Positions 9,032 through 16,415 of a stretch of 64,000 nucleotides of DNA are shown piece by piece. The stretch is taken from assembly GCA_036389255.1 (NCBI GenBank), contig DASVQI010000012.1:124001-188000 (forward strand), given 5' to 3'. How positions within the stretch are numbered: the stretch's first letter is position 1; the number at the start of each line of letters is the position of its first letter. Made by a program: the position numbers and the translations under genes. The notes under the pieces were generated by a model. The model saw only the letters and a program-made list of their open reading frames with translations. It had not been told where the DNA came from and did not search any database. Source of the DNA: JACVRN01 sp036389255. GTDB lineage: Bacteria > Acidobacteriota > Blastocatellia > Pyrinomonadales > Pyrinomonadaceae.

Positions 9032-9394
9032 TCAGCTTTCGGGGCTTGGAGTGCTGCGGCGTCTATATTCGGAGGTCTTCTTCAGGCCCACTAGCTGCAC
9101 TTCGTTGGAGTTGCGCCCGAACTGCGCCGTCACTTGGTCTCTCATGCCAAGTATGAGGTTGTGGAATGCCCACTCTGCGGCTGCGGCGTTGTCGCGCGCT
9201 ATGGCCAGCGCCCCCTCCGCCCTATTCTCCGCCTCCTGTGCGTTACGCATGGCAGTCTCAGCCGCGCTCAGCGCCTCCATAGAATAATGCGGATTTGCGG
9301 GGGCATATCCTGCAATCTCCTTCACCCCGTCAAAGCTATCCCTGTCGCCTGCTAAAACCCCCGGTGAGATACGTTTTGATTGGTCTTTTGCCAT
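9032..9394 (-). CDS. Small Ala-rich hypothetical protein
   Basis: A 120-residue protein with a good ribosome site (GGAG eight bases before the ATG). The N-terminus is polar (MAKDQSKRISPG). It is followed by an Ala/Glu-rich helical stretch from about residue 40 to 85 (AAETAMRNAQEAENRAEGALAIARDNAAAAEWAFHN in segments). It ends in a QFGRNSNEVQLVGLKKTSEYRR segment. I recall similar uncharacterised proteins in acidobacteria and cyanobacteria with the same APANP and QFGRNSNEVQ motifs, but no function. No signal peptide or membrane segment is seen. It is probably cytoplasmic and helical. Confidence 0.7.
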   Translation of the reverse strand: MAKDQSKRISPGVLAGDRDSFDGVKEIAGYAPANPHYSMEALSAAETAMRNAQEAENRAEGALAIARDNAAAAEWAFHNLILGMRDQVTAQFGRNSNEVQLVGLKKTSEYRRRSTPSPES

Positions 9395-9526
9395 AACAAG
9401 TAGCTCCTATCGCGTGAGAAATAAGGATAAAGCCCGATGAAGTGGCGCAATCCTATGCTAGATAAAGCCAAAGCGCAAGACATTTATTAACCCGCCCCCA
9501 AAAGCCAAATCCCCCCGCTTTGTCCC

Positions 9527-9586
9527 ATAATGATACAGGAAAAGCCTCTTCGCCCACGAGCGAAGAGGCTTTTCCTGTATCATTAT
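9527..9586. repeat. Perfect palindrome 1, 27-bp arms
   Basis: Positions 9527-9553 are perfectly complementary to 9560-9586, leaving a six-base loop. The arms begin ATAATGATACAGG and contain the CTTCGC/GCGAAG motif that recurs across the 9.5-9.75 kb spacer. Confidence 0.95.
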
Positions 9587-9601
9587 CAACTTCGCACGCC
9601 C

Positions 9602-9658
9602 GCGAAGCTTCATCGCCCTAGTGCGAAGTAACTTCGCACTAGGGCGATGAAGCTTCGC
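9602..9658. repeat. Perfect palindrome 2, 28-bp arms with one central base
   Basis: Positions 9602-9629 pair perfectly with 9631-9658, centred on 9630. The arms begin GCGAAGCTTCATCGCC. With almost no loop it could extrude as a cruciform in DNA or form a long hairpin in RNA. Confidence 0.95.
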
Positions 9659-9748
9659 CCCTGCGCGAACTATCTTCGCCGCCCCGCAATGAAGCTAGGA
9701 TGACGCGCGAAGAAGCTAATCACGCCATCTCAGAACCTTCGCCGCCCA

Positions 9749-9784
9749 TCTTATGCTCTAAGCACGAGTGCTTAGAGCATAAGA
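9749..9784. repeat. Perfect palindrome 3, 17-bp arms
   Basis: Positions 9749-9765 pair with 9768-9784 around a two-base centre. It is the third palindrome in 260 bases and sits about 85 bases beyond the stop of the DpnI-like gene. The whole spacer 9395-9869 holds no gene that I can support. Confidence 0.95.
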
Positions 9785-9869
9785 CCGCCATCCCAACCCC
9801 TAATCACGCCACCTTAGAGAATAATTAGAGACGATTTCAACGAAAGCTCAAACCGATATTTAATCTACT

Positions 9870-10640
9870 CTATTCTTTTAATGCCCAGATGCCGCGCTCA
9901 ACTTGTACGAGAAAGCCCCTGTCGCGTAGCACCTGTAGCTGCTGGCGGATTTTGTCTTTGACATGGCGATTGTCTGGGTGCAGCAGTTCAAGCTGAGGTA
10001 CAAAAGCATAAACATCGCTATTAGAGAATTCTGTTTTACCTAGAGAACGCACAACTCGCAGCACATCTAATGTCCAGCCCCGCTCCTTAGCGCCAATTTC
10101 TTCCAGTGGCTTTATTCGGTGGAAACTCTGTCGTACTAATTGAGGCGGCAACGGTACGCCGTTGGAGATGAGATTGATCCTCGCATCGGGAGGTATGTTT
10201 TTCAGTACGATGTTACACCCTACCCAACCCGCGCGGCGTGCATTCAATGCCAAAGGCTTTCGAGCTTCAATAGCAGAAGCTGAGAAGGCGAAATGCGGAA
10301 TAAGAATTAAGTCTCGGACTTGCCAATAGAGCCTGCTGTAATGGAGTGCGTAAAGATTCGGTGTACGGTCTTCAAGTATCGCACGCATCATCGCTTGATA
10401 AGCAGCGTCAACGATGCGGTCACGTATAGGTGAGCTTTTGCTTTTGAGTTGAAAGCGAAGCCCGCAACGAGGACAAGTGAAATCGAAAGCTTCTGTATTG
10501 TTCGGCGCAGGTGTTAAGGACGGTGATTGGCAGTTAGCACAGTAAAGATTATCTTTTCCCCATGCCTCACTCACGACGCGTGCTATCTGTGCCGGGCTTT
10601 TGTACCCTTGCGCTAGATGTGCTGGCATCGAGAGATTCAT
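9870..10640 (-). CDS. DpnI-family restriction endonuclease (Dam-replacing family), Q in place of catalytic E
   Basis: A 256-residue protein when started at the ATG at 10640, which matches the N-terminus of DpnI (YKS at residues 13-15 in both). Layout: a PD-(D/E)xK nuclease domain with a Cys4 zinc site (YCANC and TCPRC), then a winged helix ending in KIRQQLQVLRDRGFL. In DpnI the catalytic residues are D53, E64 and K66. Here D53 and K66 are kept, but 64 is Gln (FQLKSK). The Trp of ARRAGW, which reads methyl groups in DpnI (W138), is kept at 139. DpnI cuts GATC only when the A is methylated. The gene overlaps the methyltransferase gene by 74 bases, so the two are co-translated. DpnI residue numbers are from memory. 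Confidence 0.88.
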   Translation of the reverse strand: MNLSMPAHLAQGYKSPAQIARVVSEAWGKDNLYCANCQSPSLTPAPNNTEAFDFTCPRCGLRFQLKSKSSPIRDRIVDAAYQAMMRAILEDRTPNLYALHYSRLYWQVRDLILIPHFAFSASAIEARKPLALNARRAGWVGCNIVLKNIPPDARINLISNGVPLPPQLVRQSFHRIKPLEEIGAKERGWTLDVLRVVRSLGKTEFSNSDVYAFVPQLELLHPDNRHVKDKIRQQLQVLRDRGFLVQVERGIWALKE

Positions 10641-11745
10641 ATCGTAAGCGGTAGCGGCCTCTGCCAATCGGCTCGAAACGCGCTGATTGTCGCACGACAC
10701 GTCGCACCGTGGAAGTCCAAGTTATATTTTTCTTCGTGCGCGGGCTTTGTTCTACAAGACGGTTAATATCTTTCAGGTTCCCCTCACCACCCAGTTCAGT
10801 TAGTGCCTTAGTCACAATTTCCGTCCATGTGCTTTGATGTTCTTCGTTAGAAATGGAATCTGTCCAGAAGATTTCGATTCGACTAAAGGATAGCATTAGT
10901 TGCTGCGAAGGAAATTCATCTTTTATTCTCGTAATTGCGAGTTCCAGATAAGGCATCATCAAATCAATCCCAATAAACCGCCTTTCGAGTCTGGCGCACA
11001 AAACGCCTGTTGTTCCGCTTCCGCAGAACGGGTCTAACACTATGTCGTGCGGGTTTGATGATGCCCGGACGATGCGGTCAAGAAGCGCTTCGGGTTTCTG
11101 TGTTGGATGTTTGCCGTATCGCTTCTCGCGCGCGGCGGGTGGCGTGATGTGCCAGAGCGATTGCATCTGCTTGTTGCGGTTCTCGCGCTTCATCTCTTCA
11201 TAGTTAAACGTGTGGCGTCCTTTCGGCTCACGACGCGCCCAGATAATCGTCTCTGTCGCGTGCGTGAAATAACGGCATGAGAGATTGGGCGGCGGGTTGA
11301 CCTTGTACCACGCTATGTCGTTCAGGATTTTGTAGCCGAGATTTTGCAGCGCGAAGCCTACGCTGTAGATGTTGTGCGACGTGCCTGTCACCCAGATAGT
11401 GCCGTTGGGCTTCAACAACCGCTTGCACTCTCTGAGCCAGTCCATGTTGAAAGCATGAATCGTCTCGAACGTGGCGGCTTTATCCCATATCCCCTTGTTG
11501 ACGCTCACCATTCGCCCGGCCTGACAAGTGATGCCGTCGTTGGAGAGAAAGTAGGGTGGGTCTGCAAAGATGAGGTCGAACATCTCATCCTTTGCCTTAC
11601 GCAGCAACTCCAGCGCGTCGCCTTGATAAAGACGAATGCCGTGCTTCTCGTCTACGAACACAGGGGCTGGCGCGGAGGGCTGCATCTCTGCTTTCCAAAG
11701 AGAATCTTCTGTTGGCTGGGCGCAAGCCGTGGGAATAGAAACCAT
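10567..11745 (-). CDS. Beta-class N6-adenine DNA methyltransferase, DpnA-like (probable GATC specificity)
   Basis: A 392-residue enzyme transferring methyl from S-adenosylmethionine to adenine. Motif IV DPPY is at residues 62-65 and the SAM-binding FCGSGTTG near 248-255, the beta-class order. The stretches FADPPYFLSNDG, VSVNKGIWDK, HNIYSVG and NLSCRYFTH closely resemble DpnA of the DpnII system, which methylates GATC. That makes GATC the likely site; this is inference from remembered sequence. About 100 extra C-terminal residues (from about 290) look like a helical or winged-helix domain absent from DpnA. No Shine-Dalgarno precedes the ATG at 11745, and Met21 is an alternative start. The DpnI-like gene starts within its 3' end. 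Confidence 0.85.
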   Translation of the reverse strand: MVSIPTACAQPTEDSLWKAEMQPSAPAPVFVDEKHGIRLYQGDALELLRKAKDEMFDLIFADPPYFLSNDGITCQAGRMVSVNKGIWDKAATFETIHAFNMDWLRECKRLLKPNGTIWVTGTSHNIYSVGFALQNLGYKILNDIAWYKVNPPPNLSCRYFTHATETIIWARREPKGRHTFNYEEMKRENRNKQMQSLWHITPPAAREKRYGKHPTQKPEALLDRIVRASSNPHDIVLDPFCGSGTTGVLCARLERRFIGIDLMMPYLELAITRIKDEFPSQQLMLSFSRIEIFWTDSISNEEHQSTWTEIVTKALTELGGEGNLKDINRLVEQSPRTKKNITWTSTVRRVVRQSARFEPIGRGRYRLRYESLDASTSSARVQKPGTDSTRRE

Positions 11746-11791
11746 TTAACTTTTGACCGAAAACCTCAAGACCTGACTTAAAGACTAGAGC

Positions 11792-11846
11792 CGATCTAAG
11801 ATCGAATCCGGCAAAAGATCAAGGCCACGGGAAGGTGCAAGCGATC
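11792..11846 (-). promoter_or_regulatory. GATC-rich leader of the methyltransferase operon
   Basis: Four GATC sites lie at 11793, 11800, 11817 and 11843, within 54 bases just upstream of the methyltransferase start. The first two form a dyad CGATCT-A-AGATCG (11792-11804). On the coding strand TTGATC and TTAGAT are separated by 17 bases, a weak candidate promoter overlapping three of the sites. GATC is otherwise very rare in the window, so the cluster is striking. A methylation-sensitive control region is an inference. Confidence 0.55.
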
Positions 11847-11926
11847 TCGTTTCAACTATTTAGGGCTTTATGAACGCTGAGAAGACAGGAATATGCTGTG
11901 AGAAGAAGTGATGATTGGCCAAATAT

Positions 11927-11957
11927 AAAGCCTGCGAGCCAGTAACTCGCAGGCTTT
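11927..11957 (-). terminator. Hairpin terminator of the Thr-rich membrane protein gene
   Basis: A 12-bp perfect stem (11927-11938 with 11946-11957) and seven-base loop, followed on the minus strand by TTTATATTT. It lies 53 bases after the stop of the gene ending at 12011 and isolates it from the methyltransferase operon. Confidence 0.85.
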
Positions 11958-12010
11958 GTCCTTGCTTGGGTTTGCCCCCTTGTTCGGGCGAGGATTGAAT
12001 AGGTGCGTCT

Positions 12011-12343
12011 TTACTCTTTGATGACGGTCTTGCTCTCGCGCACGGCAACTACGTCACGATTGCGACGACCGCGCGCGGCCAGAAGCGCTATCGCTACGAT
12101 GGTGATGAGCGCCACCGCGCCCAGCGCCAGATAGAGCGGGTCTATGCCTGTCGTGCGCTCGACCGGCGTGGTGCTCTTCTGCGTCGTGGTCGTGGTCTGT
12201 CTGGTGGTGCTGTTGTTACTTTGAACGGTCTGCGCGGGCTGGGCCTGCTGCTGCGTCGTGGTGGTAGTGGTGGTGCTGTTCTGCGCGAACGCGGGCACGC
12301 CCAGAGCCATGACGAAAACCAATATCGTAAGCCAACGTCTCAT
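12011..12343 (-). CDS. Small secreted/membrane protein with Thr/Gln-rich linker
   Basis: A 110-residue protein with a strong ribosome site (AAGGAGG before the ATG). Residues 1-20 are a signal peptide ending in AFAQ. Residues 22-65 are a Thr/Gln/Ser-rich, probably disordered stretch. Residues 68-88 (YLALGAVALITIVAIALLAARG) form a membrane helix followed by a basic cytoplasmic tail. The topology would place the linker outside the cytoplasmic membrane. No enzymatic motif is present and I do not recognise a family. It is monocistronic, with its own terminator. Confidence 0.7.
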   Translation of the reverse strand: MRRWLTILVFVMALGVPAFAQNSTTTTTTTQQQAQPAQTVQSNNSTTRQTTTTTQKSTTPVERTTGIDPLYLALGAVALITIVAIALLAARGRRNRDVVAVRESKTVIKE

Positions 12344-12502
12344 CTTAAATTCGCCTCCTTCGATTAACCGCCTCTGTCCTCTTACGCTGCACTGAAACGC
12401 CGCACGTTCTTCACCAAAAGCCTCTGCCCTGTAAATTATCAGTACAGCAAAAAGAAGCCTCGATGGTGATTAGCGACTGCCGTGCCAGACAATGGGGGAA
12501 TA

Positions 12503-12530
12503 GAGGTTAGGGGTTGGGGGTTGGGGAGAT
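12503..12530. repeat. G-rich heptad array, left partner
   Basis: Units of seven bases (GAGGTTA, GGGGTTG, GGGGTTG, GGGAGAT) run in tandem just downstream of the S23 gene. They are the inverted counterpart of the C-rich array at 12921-12977 on the other side of that gene. Confidence 0.8.
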
Positions 12531-12549
12531 AGAGCGTGGCTCTGAGCCA

Positions 12550-12915
12550 TTATAATCTCTTTGATACCGCGTTCCGCAGTGCGTAGAGCTGCTTACTTAA
12601 AGATATAGATTGTTCCAAGACCTGATTAACTTGTTCCGATGACAGATAGCCAAGGCGTGCTGCAATTTCAATCTGTGTCTGTAATTCGGCTAAAGAAGCC
12701 TGAGCCATTGATAAGTGATGAAGGTATTCCTTGGTATGCTCTCTTGTGTGTCCTTCCGCGATATTTGAAGGAATCGATACTGCCGCGCGCCGCATCTGTA
12801 TTGTTAGTCCATATATCTCTTGTGACGGGAAAGTCTGTGTAAGCTGATAGACACGCTCAACTAAATCCATGCTTACTTGCCAAACTCTGAGGTCTCTAAA
12901 GCTGTTGATAGTCAC
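12550..12915 (-). CDS. Four-helix-bundle protein, S23 / 23S rRNA intervening-sequence family
   Basis: A 121-residue protein started at the GTG at 12915, which has GGAGGG seven bases upstream; a TTG five codons earlier is less likely. The sequence FRDLRVWQVSMDLVERVYQLT, MRRAAVSIPSNIAEG and YLHHLSMAQASLAELQTQIEIA (in order) is typical of S23 four-helix-bundle proteins. They were first found encoded in intervening sequences of 23S rRNA genes, but also occur as free genes. They form pentamers of helical bundles and their role is uncertain. This copy sits between two inverted heptad arrays, downstream of the response regulator gene, as if carried inside a repeat element. Confidence 0.9.
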   Translation of the reverse strand: MTINSFRDLRVWQVSMDLVERVYQLTQTFPSQEIYGLTIQMRRAAVSIPSNIAEGHTREHTKEYLHHLSMAQASLAELQTQIEIAARLGYLSSEQVNQVLEQSISLSKQLYALRNAVSKRL

Positions 12916-12920
12916 GCCAC

Positions 12921-12977
12921 TACCCTCCAACCCCTACAACCCCCTAACCCCTAACCCCCGACCCCCATCTCCTATCC
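12921..12977. repeat. C-rich heptad array, right partner
   Basis: Seven-base units (TAACCCC, TAACCCC, CGACCCC, CATCTCC) lie between the S23 start and the response-regulator stop, overlapping that stop codon at 12972. They pair with the G-rich array 12503-12530. Confidence 0.8.
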
Positions 12978-13757
12978 TATGAACTTATATCCGGCGCGGT
13001 GGACTGTGATGATGTGATGCGGGTCTGCGGGGGAGTCTTCGATTTTGTGACGCAGCTTGGCTATGTGCATGTCTACGGTGCGCGTGAGCGGGAAGCCGTC
13101 GTAGCCCCAGACGGCGTCGAGCAACTGGTCGCGCGTGATGACTTCGCCCTTGTGCTCAAGGAAGTAGCGAAGCAGCTTGAACTCGCGCGGCGAGAGGTCA
13201 AGAGTCTGGCCGTTCTTGTACGCCTCAAGGTTCTTGAAGTTGAGCACCACGTCTCCGAACTGGGCCTGCTCGAAGGCGTCCTCGCTGCGGTTGGTGCGGC
13301 GCAGTATGGCTTCGACGCGCGCCATCAGCTCAAGGAAGCTGAAGGGCTTGGTGACGTAATCGTCCGCGCCCGTCTTCAGACCTACAACCTTGTCTATCTC
13401 CTGCCCGCGCGCCGTGAGCATGATGATGGGCGTCTGGTTGCCGCTTGTGCGCAGGTGCTTGCACACGTCCAGCCCGCAGACCTTCGGCAGCATGACATCC
13501 AGAATTATCAGGTCGTGCGTCTTGCCGGTGGCGAGCTTCAGGCCCGCGGCCCCGTCACGCGCGACCTCCACCGTGTAGCCTTCGTAGGAGAAGCCGTCGC
13601 GCAGAGCGACTGCCATAGCCTGATCGTCCTCTATGATGAGAACCTTTCGCATGGGCTGCGTCTCGAAGTCCGTCAGAGCGCGATGCTGTGTGCGATTCAT
13701 GGCTTCCACATTCTCACGATTGAGGGTCTGAGCTTGACCAACGCCTTCACTCTGCAT
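12972..13757 (-). CDS. OmpR/PhoB-family response regulator
   Basis: A 261-residue cytoplasmic transcription factor. The receiver domain (about 37-152) has acidic EDD at 43-45, phospho-acceptor Asp87 in LIILDVMLPK, and the conserved Lys in KPFS. The C-terminal winged helix (about 165-258) has LDLSPREFKLLRYFLEHKG and RTVDMHIAKLRHKIE. I keep the first ATG because GGAGA lies about ten bases upstream. The domain itself begins at Met36, so a shorter form is possible. It starts 26 bases after the histidine kinase stop, so the two form an operon and a cognate pair. Its target genes are unknown. Confidence 0.92.
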   Translation of the reverse strand: MQSEGVGQAQTLNRENVEAMNRTQHRALTDFETQPMRKVLIIEDDQAMAVALRDGFSYEGYTVEVARDGAAGLKLATGKTHDLIILDVMLPKVCGLDVCKHLRTSGNQTPIIMLTARGQEIDKVVGLKTGADDYVTKPFSFLELMARVEAILRRTNRSEDAFEQAQFGDVVLNFKNLEAYKNGQTLDLSPREFKLLRYFLEHKGEVITRDQLLDAVWGYDGFPLTRTVDMHIAKLRHKIEDSPADPHHIITVHRAGYKFIG

Positions 13758-13783
13758 AACGAATTAATCTCCGCGAGGGTTCT

Positions 13784-15463
13784 CTATTTCAGGTTGCCCG
13801 CTTGAACCAGATTGCCGCCGACCTTCCGGCTCTCCTTTTGCACGGCAGACTCTTCCGCCGCTCTTTCTTTGACGGGCAGGCGTATGGTGAAGGTGCTGCC
13901 GCGACCCTGCTCGCTCTCCACCGTGACGCGCCCCTTGTGAGCTTCGACTATGTGCTTGACGAGCGAGAGGCCGAGGCCGCTCCCGCGCGATTCGTGAACG
14001 AGGCCCGTGCAGACGCGGTAGAACTTCTCAAAGACCTTCTGCTGGTCTTCGCGGCTCAAGCCTATGCCGTGGTCTTGCACGCTGATAGTGACAAAGCCCT
14101 TCTCGCGCCCAAGCTCTACCTCTATCTCGTGCGCCGCGCCGGAATATTTGACGGCGTTGTCCAGAAGATTTATCAGCGCCTGCCCTATGGCTTCCGAGTC
14201 TACGTAGACGTGCGGCAGTGGCATAGGCGGCTCCGTCACATGAACGGAGAAGCCGCGCTGCTTGAGCTGTATGTCGAAGGTCTTCAGCGTGGAGTAAACC
14301 AGCGCCGACGGGTCAGTCTCGTTGAATTCGTAGGTCTTGCGGCCGGACTCTATGCGCGAAAAATCCAGTATGTTGTTGACAAGCTGCGTCAGCCTGCGGC
14401 TCTCCGTCTCTATGAACTCGCCGTACTCGCGTATCTTCTCCTCCTCGGAGACGCGCCCCATCTTCAGGAATTCACCGAAGACGCGTATGGAAGCCAGTGG
14501 CGTGCGAAGCTCGTGCGAGACGTTCGAGACAAAATCCGTCTTCATCTGCGAAAGCCGCATCTGTCGCTGCGCGGCCCTGAGCGCGAGGATGATGCCTGAC
14601 AGCAGCGCCACCGTCATCAGCATGGAGAGCGTCAGGTTGAGCTTGAAGTTCCACGCGGCCCACTGCGCGGGCGTGCGATGGCGGCTGCGAATCGCCAGCC
14701 GCCAGTCGGAATAGAAGGGCAGCCAGACAAAGCTCTCGTCATCGAGCCCCTTGACGGGCTGGGTGGAGAAGACCGTCCTGTTCTTCTCGTCGTAAACGGT
14801 CACGATGATGCTGTCCTGCTTCTCTGCGGGGAAGAAGCGCGGCAGCGTGCTGGTGATGGTCTGCGGCAGGTAGATTTTGGCGAACAGCTCCTTGTCTATA
14901 ATCATGCCCGCAGCGCCTATGACGCGCGCGTGATTGTCTATGATTGGCTTGAAGACCACGCGGTTCTCAGGGTCGCGCTCTTCTATGGTGAGAGCGCCGC
15001 TCGTGGCCTTGCCTTCTTCGTTGAGGATACGCAGAGGGGCCACCAGCATGTTGGCCGTGCGCACTTCGTCTGCGGGCGGATTGACGGTGCGCGACTGGTC
15101 GTAAGGGTCGTAGAAGAAGATTTGCGCGCCGCCTTTGCCGTCGAAGGTGGCTATGAAGAGCCGCTTCGCGCCGTCCACAGAACACTTGCCGAAGGGAAAG
15201 ACTTCCGGGCTCACGCCGTTCTCTATGGAAGAGGCGGGGATGTTCAGCACCTTCTCGGCGTTGTTCCGGTAGAAGAACTTTAACTCCTTGGAGACATCCA
15301 TCAGGTAGTTCTTTCTCCAGACCACGTCCGCCACCGTTGATGTCTCTTCCAACTCGGAGAGCGACCAGTACTGGAGCGCGAGCAGGCTCAACAGTGGAAC
15401 CAGCACCGTCGCCAGCCCTACCAGCAGTATGTGATTTCGCAGGAACTTCTGAAATTTCGTCAC
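13784..15463 (-). CDS. Membrane sensor histidine kinase
   Basis: A 559-residue inner-membrane kinase. One membrane helix lies at about 11-31, a sensor region outside the membrane at about 32-270 and a second helix at about 275-297. The dimerisation domain has the H-box with His317 (SNVSHELRTPLASIRVF). The ATPase domain has the N box NLLDNAVKYSG, G1 QDHGIGL and G2 GSGLGLSLVKHI. It would autophosphorylate His317 and pass phosphate to the regulator encoded immediately downstream. The sensor region has no motif I can name and resembles Cache/CHASE-like folds only in position. The signal is unknown. Confidence 0.93.
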   Translation of the reverse strand: MTKFQKFLRNHILLVGLATVLVPLLSLLALQYWSLSELEETSTVADVVWRKNYLMDVSKELKFFYRNNAEKVLNIPASSIENGVSPEVFPFGKCSVDGAKRLFIATFDGKGGAQIFFYDPYDQSRTVNPPADEVRTANMLVAPLRILNEEGKATSGALTIEERDPENRVVFKPIIDNHARVIGAAGMIIDKELFAKIYLPQTITSTLPRFFPAEKQDSIIVTVYDEKNRTVFSTQPVKGLDDESFVWLPFYSDWRLAIRSRHRTPAQWAAWNFKLNLTLSMLMTVALLSGIILALRAAQRQMRLSQMKTDFVSNVSHELRTPLASIRVFGEFLKMGRVSEEEKIREYGEFIETESRRLTQLVNNILDFSRIESGRKTYEFNETDPSALVYSTLKTFDIQLKQRGFSVHVTEPPMPLPHVYVDSEAIGQALINLLDNAVKYSGAAHEIEVELGREKGFVTISVQDHGIGLSREDQQKVFEKFYRVCTGLVHESRGSGLGLSLVKHIVEAHKGRVTVESEQGRGSTFTIRLPVKERAAEESAVQKESRKVGGNLVQAGNLK

Positions 15464-15665
15464 GTCTCTTTAAGCACCTCTACTTCGAGCCGCGCATAAC
15501 ATACAACAAACAGGGCGCGCGAGTCTGTAGCCGGAAGCCGCTTTTTACAAGACTTTTACAAGATTTACGACTATTTACCCCTCTTTGATGACATTTACAC
15601 GGCGCAAGCGTACTTTGCGATTGACCTCGCAGGTACATGTTTGAAAGCAGTGAAAAGGAGAGATC

Positions 15666-16127
15666 ATGAGAAACAATATTCCGAGAAGCATATTGAGCAT
15701 TTTTGCGGCGCTTCTGTTGTTAGCAGCGCTCTTGGCGCAGAGCGCCTTAGCCAGAACATCGAGCAGCCTTGTCGTACAAATCCCCTTCGACTTTCAGGTG
15801 GCAGGCAAGACGCTTCCCGCAGGCCAGTACGTGATAGAGCGCAGCACGCTCTTTTCGGCGGAGGGCCTGAGCCTGCGCAACACGGACAAGAAGCACAGCG
15901 CGTTTGTTCTGACCTCTACGGTTCAGTCCAAGTTGAGACAGAGCGAGTCAAGACTTGTCTTTATGCGTTACAAAGACCAGTACTTCCTTTCGCAGTTCTG
16001 GACTTCGGGCGAAGCGAGCGGGCGCGAGCTGATTAAGTCCGACAGGGAACTCAACGTAGAGCGCGAGATAGCAAAGGCGGGAGAAGCGCCGGAGCGCGTC
16101 TCTATAGCCGTCATGCAGAAGAAGTAA
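15666..16127 (+). CDS. Small secreted protein of an acidobacterial family
   Basis: A 153-residue protein with AAAAGGAGAG just before the ATG. A signal peptide spans residues 1-30 (LLLLAALLAQSALA, then RTSS). The mature part opens with VVQIPFDFQVAGKTLPAGQYVIERS, a pattern I associate with a large uncharacterised family in Acidobacteriota. The rest is a short beta-rich domain. No function is known. It is divergent from the kinase/regulator operon and could be under its control; the 200-base spacer 15464-15665 must hold both promoters, though no consensus pair stands out. Confidence 0.8.
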   Translation: MRNNIPRSILSIFAALLLLAALLAQSALARTSSSLVVQIPFDFQVAGKTLPAGQYVIERSTLFSAEGLSLRNTDKKHSAFVLTSTVQSKLRQSESRLVFMRYKDQYFLSQFWTSGEASGRELIKSDRELNVEREIAKAGEAPERVSIAVMQKK

Positions 16128-16156
16128 GGTGTTCGCATTAACTGGCCGTGATGCGA

Positions 16157-16262
16157 CACTCTCTGCGCCCCCTCCGCGTTCCTCCGCGTCTCTGCGGTGA
16201 ATAAAGTTTAAGAAGCACTCACCGCAGAGACGCGGAGAGACGCAGAAGAAGGCGCTGAGAGT
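16157..16262. repeat. Palindromic repeat, copy C, arms in inside-out order
   Basis: The same TCACCGCAGAGACGCGGAG arms are present, but their order is reversed. The TGCGGTGA end (16193-16200) and the TCACCGCA start (16218-16225) face each other around a 17-base centre. The GCGCC/GGCGC parts lie outside. The rest of spacer 16128-16415 has nothing else clear. Confidence 0.85.
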
Positions 16263-16415
16263 ATTGAGTTAAAGGGTGTTGCCGGAGCCTCTTTCCTATT
16301 CCTTTCTGGGCTTCGGCGGCTGGCGGTGCAGGGGGAGAGCGCTAAGTGTTGGGGATGGTCGCAATTTCCAAGGGCTAGAAGGCGCGGCTACAGGGGCGCT
16401 CTCCCCGCTCCGCTT

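Noticed and set aside
13653..13757. Response regulator starting at the later Met36
   Set aside because: The domain begins there, but no ribosome site precedes it, whereas GGAGA precedes the first ATG. The longer form is kept with a note.
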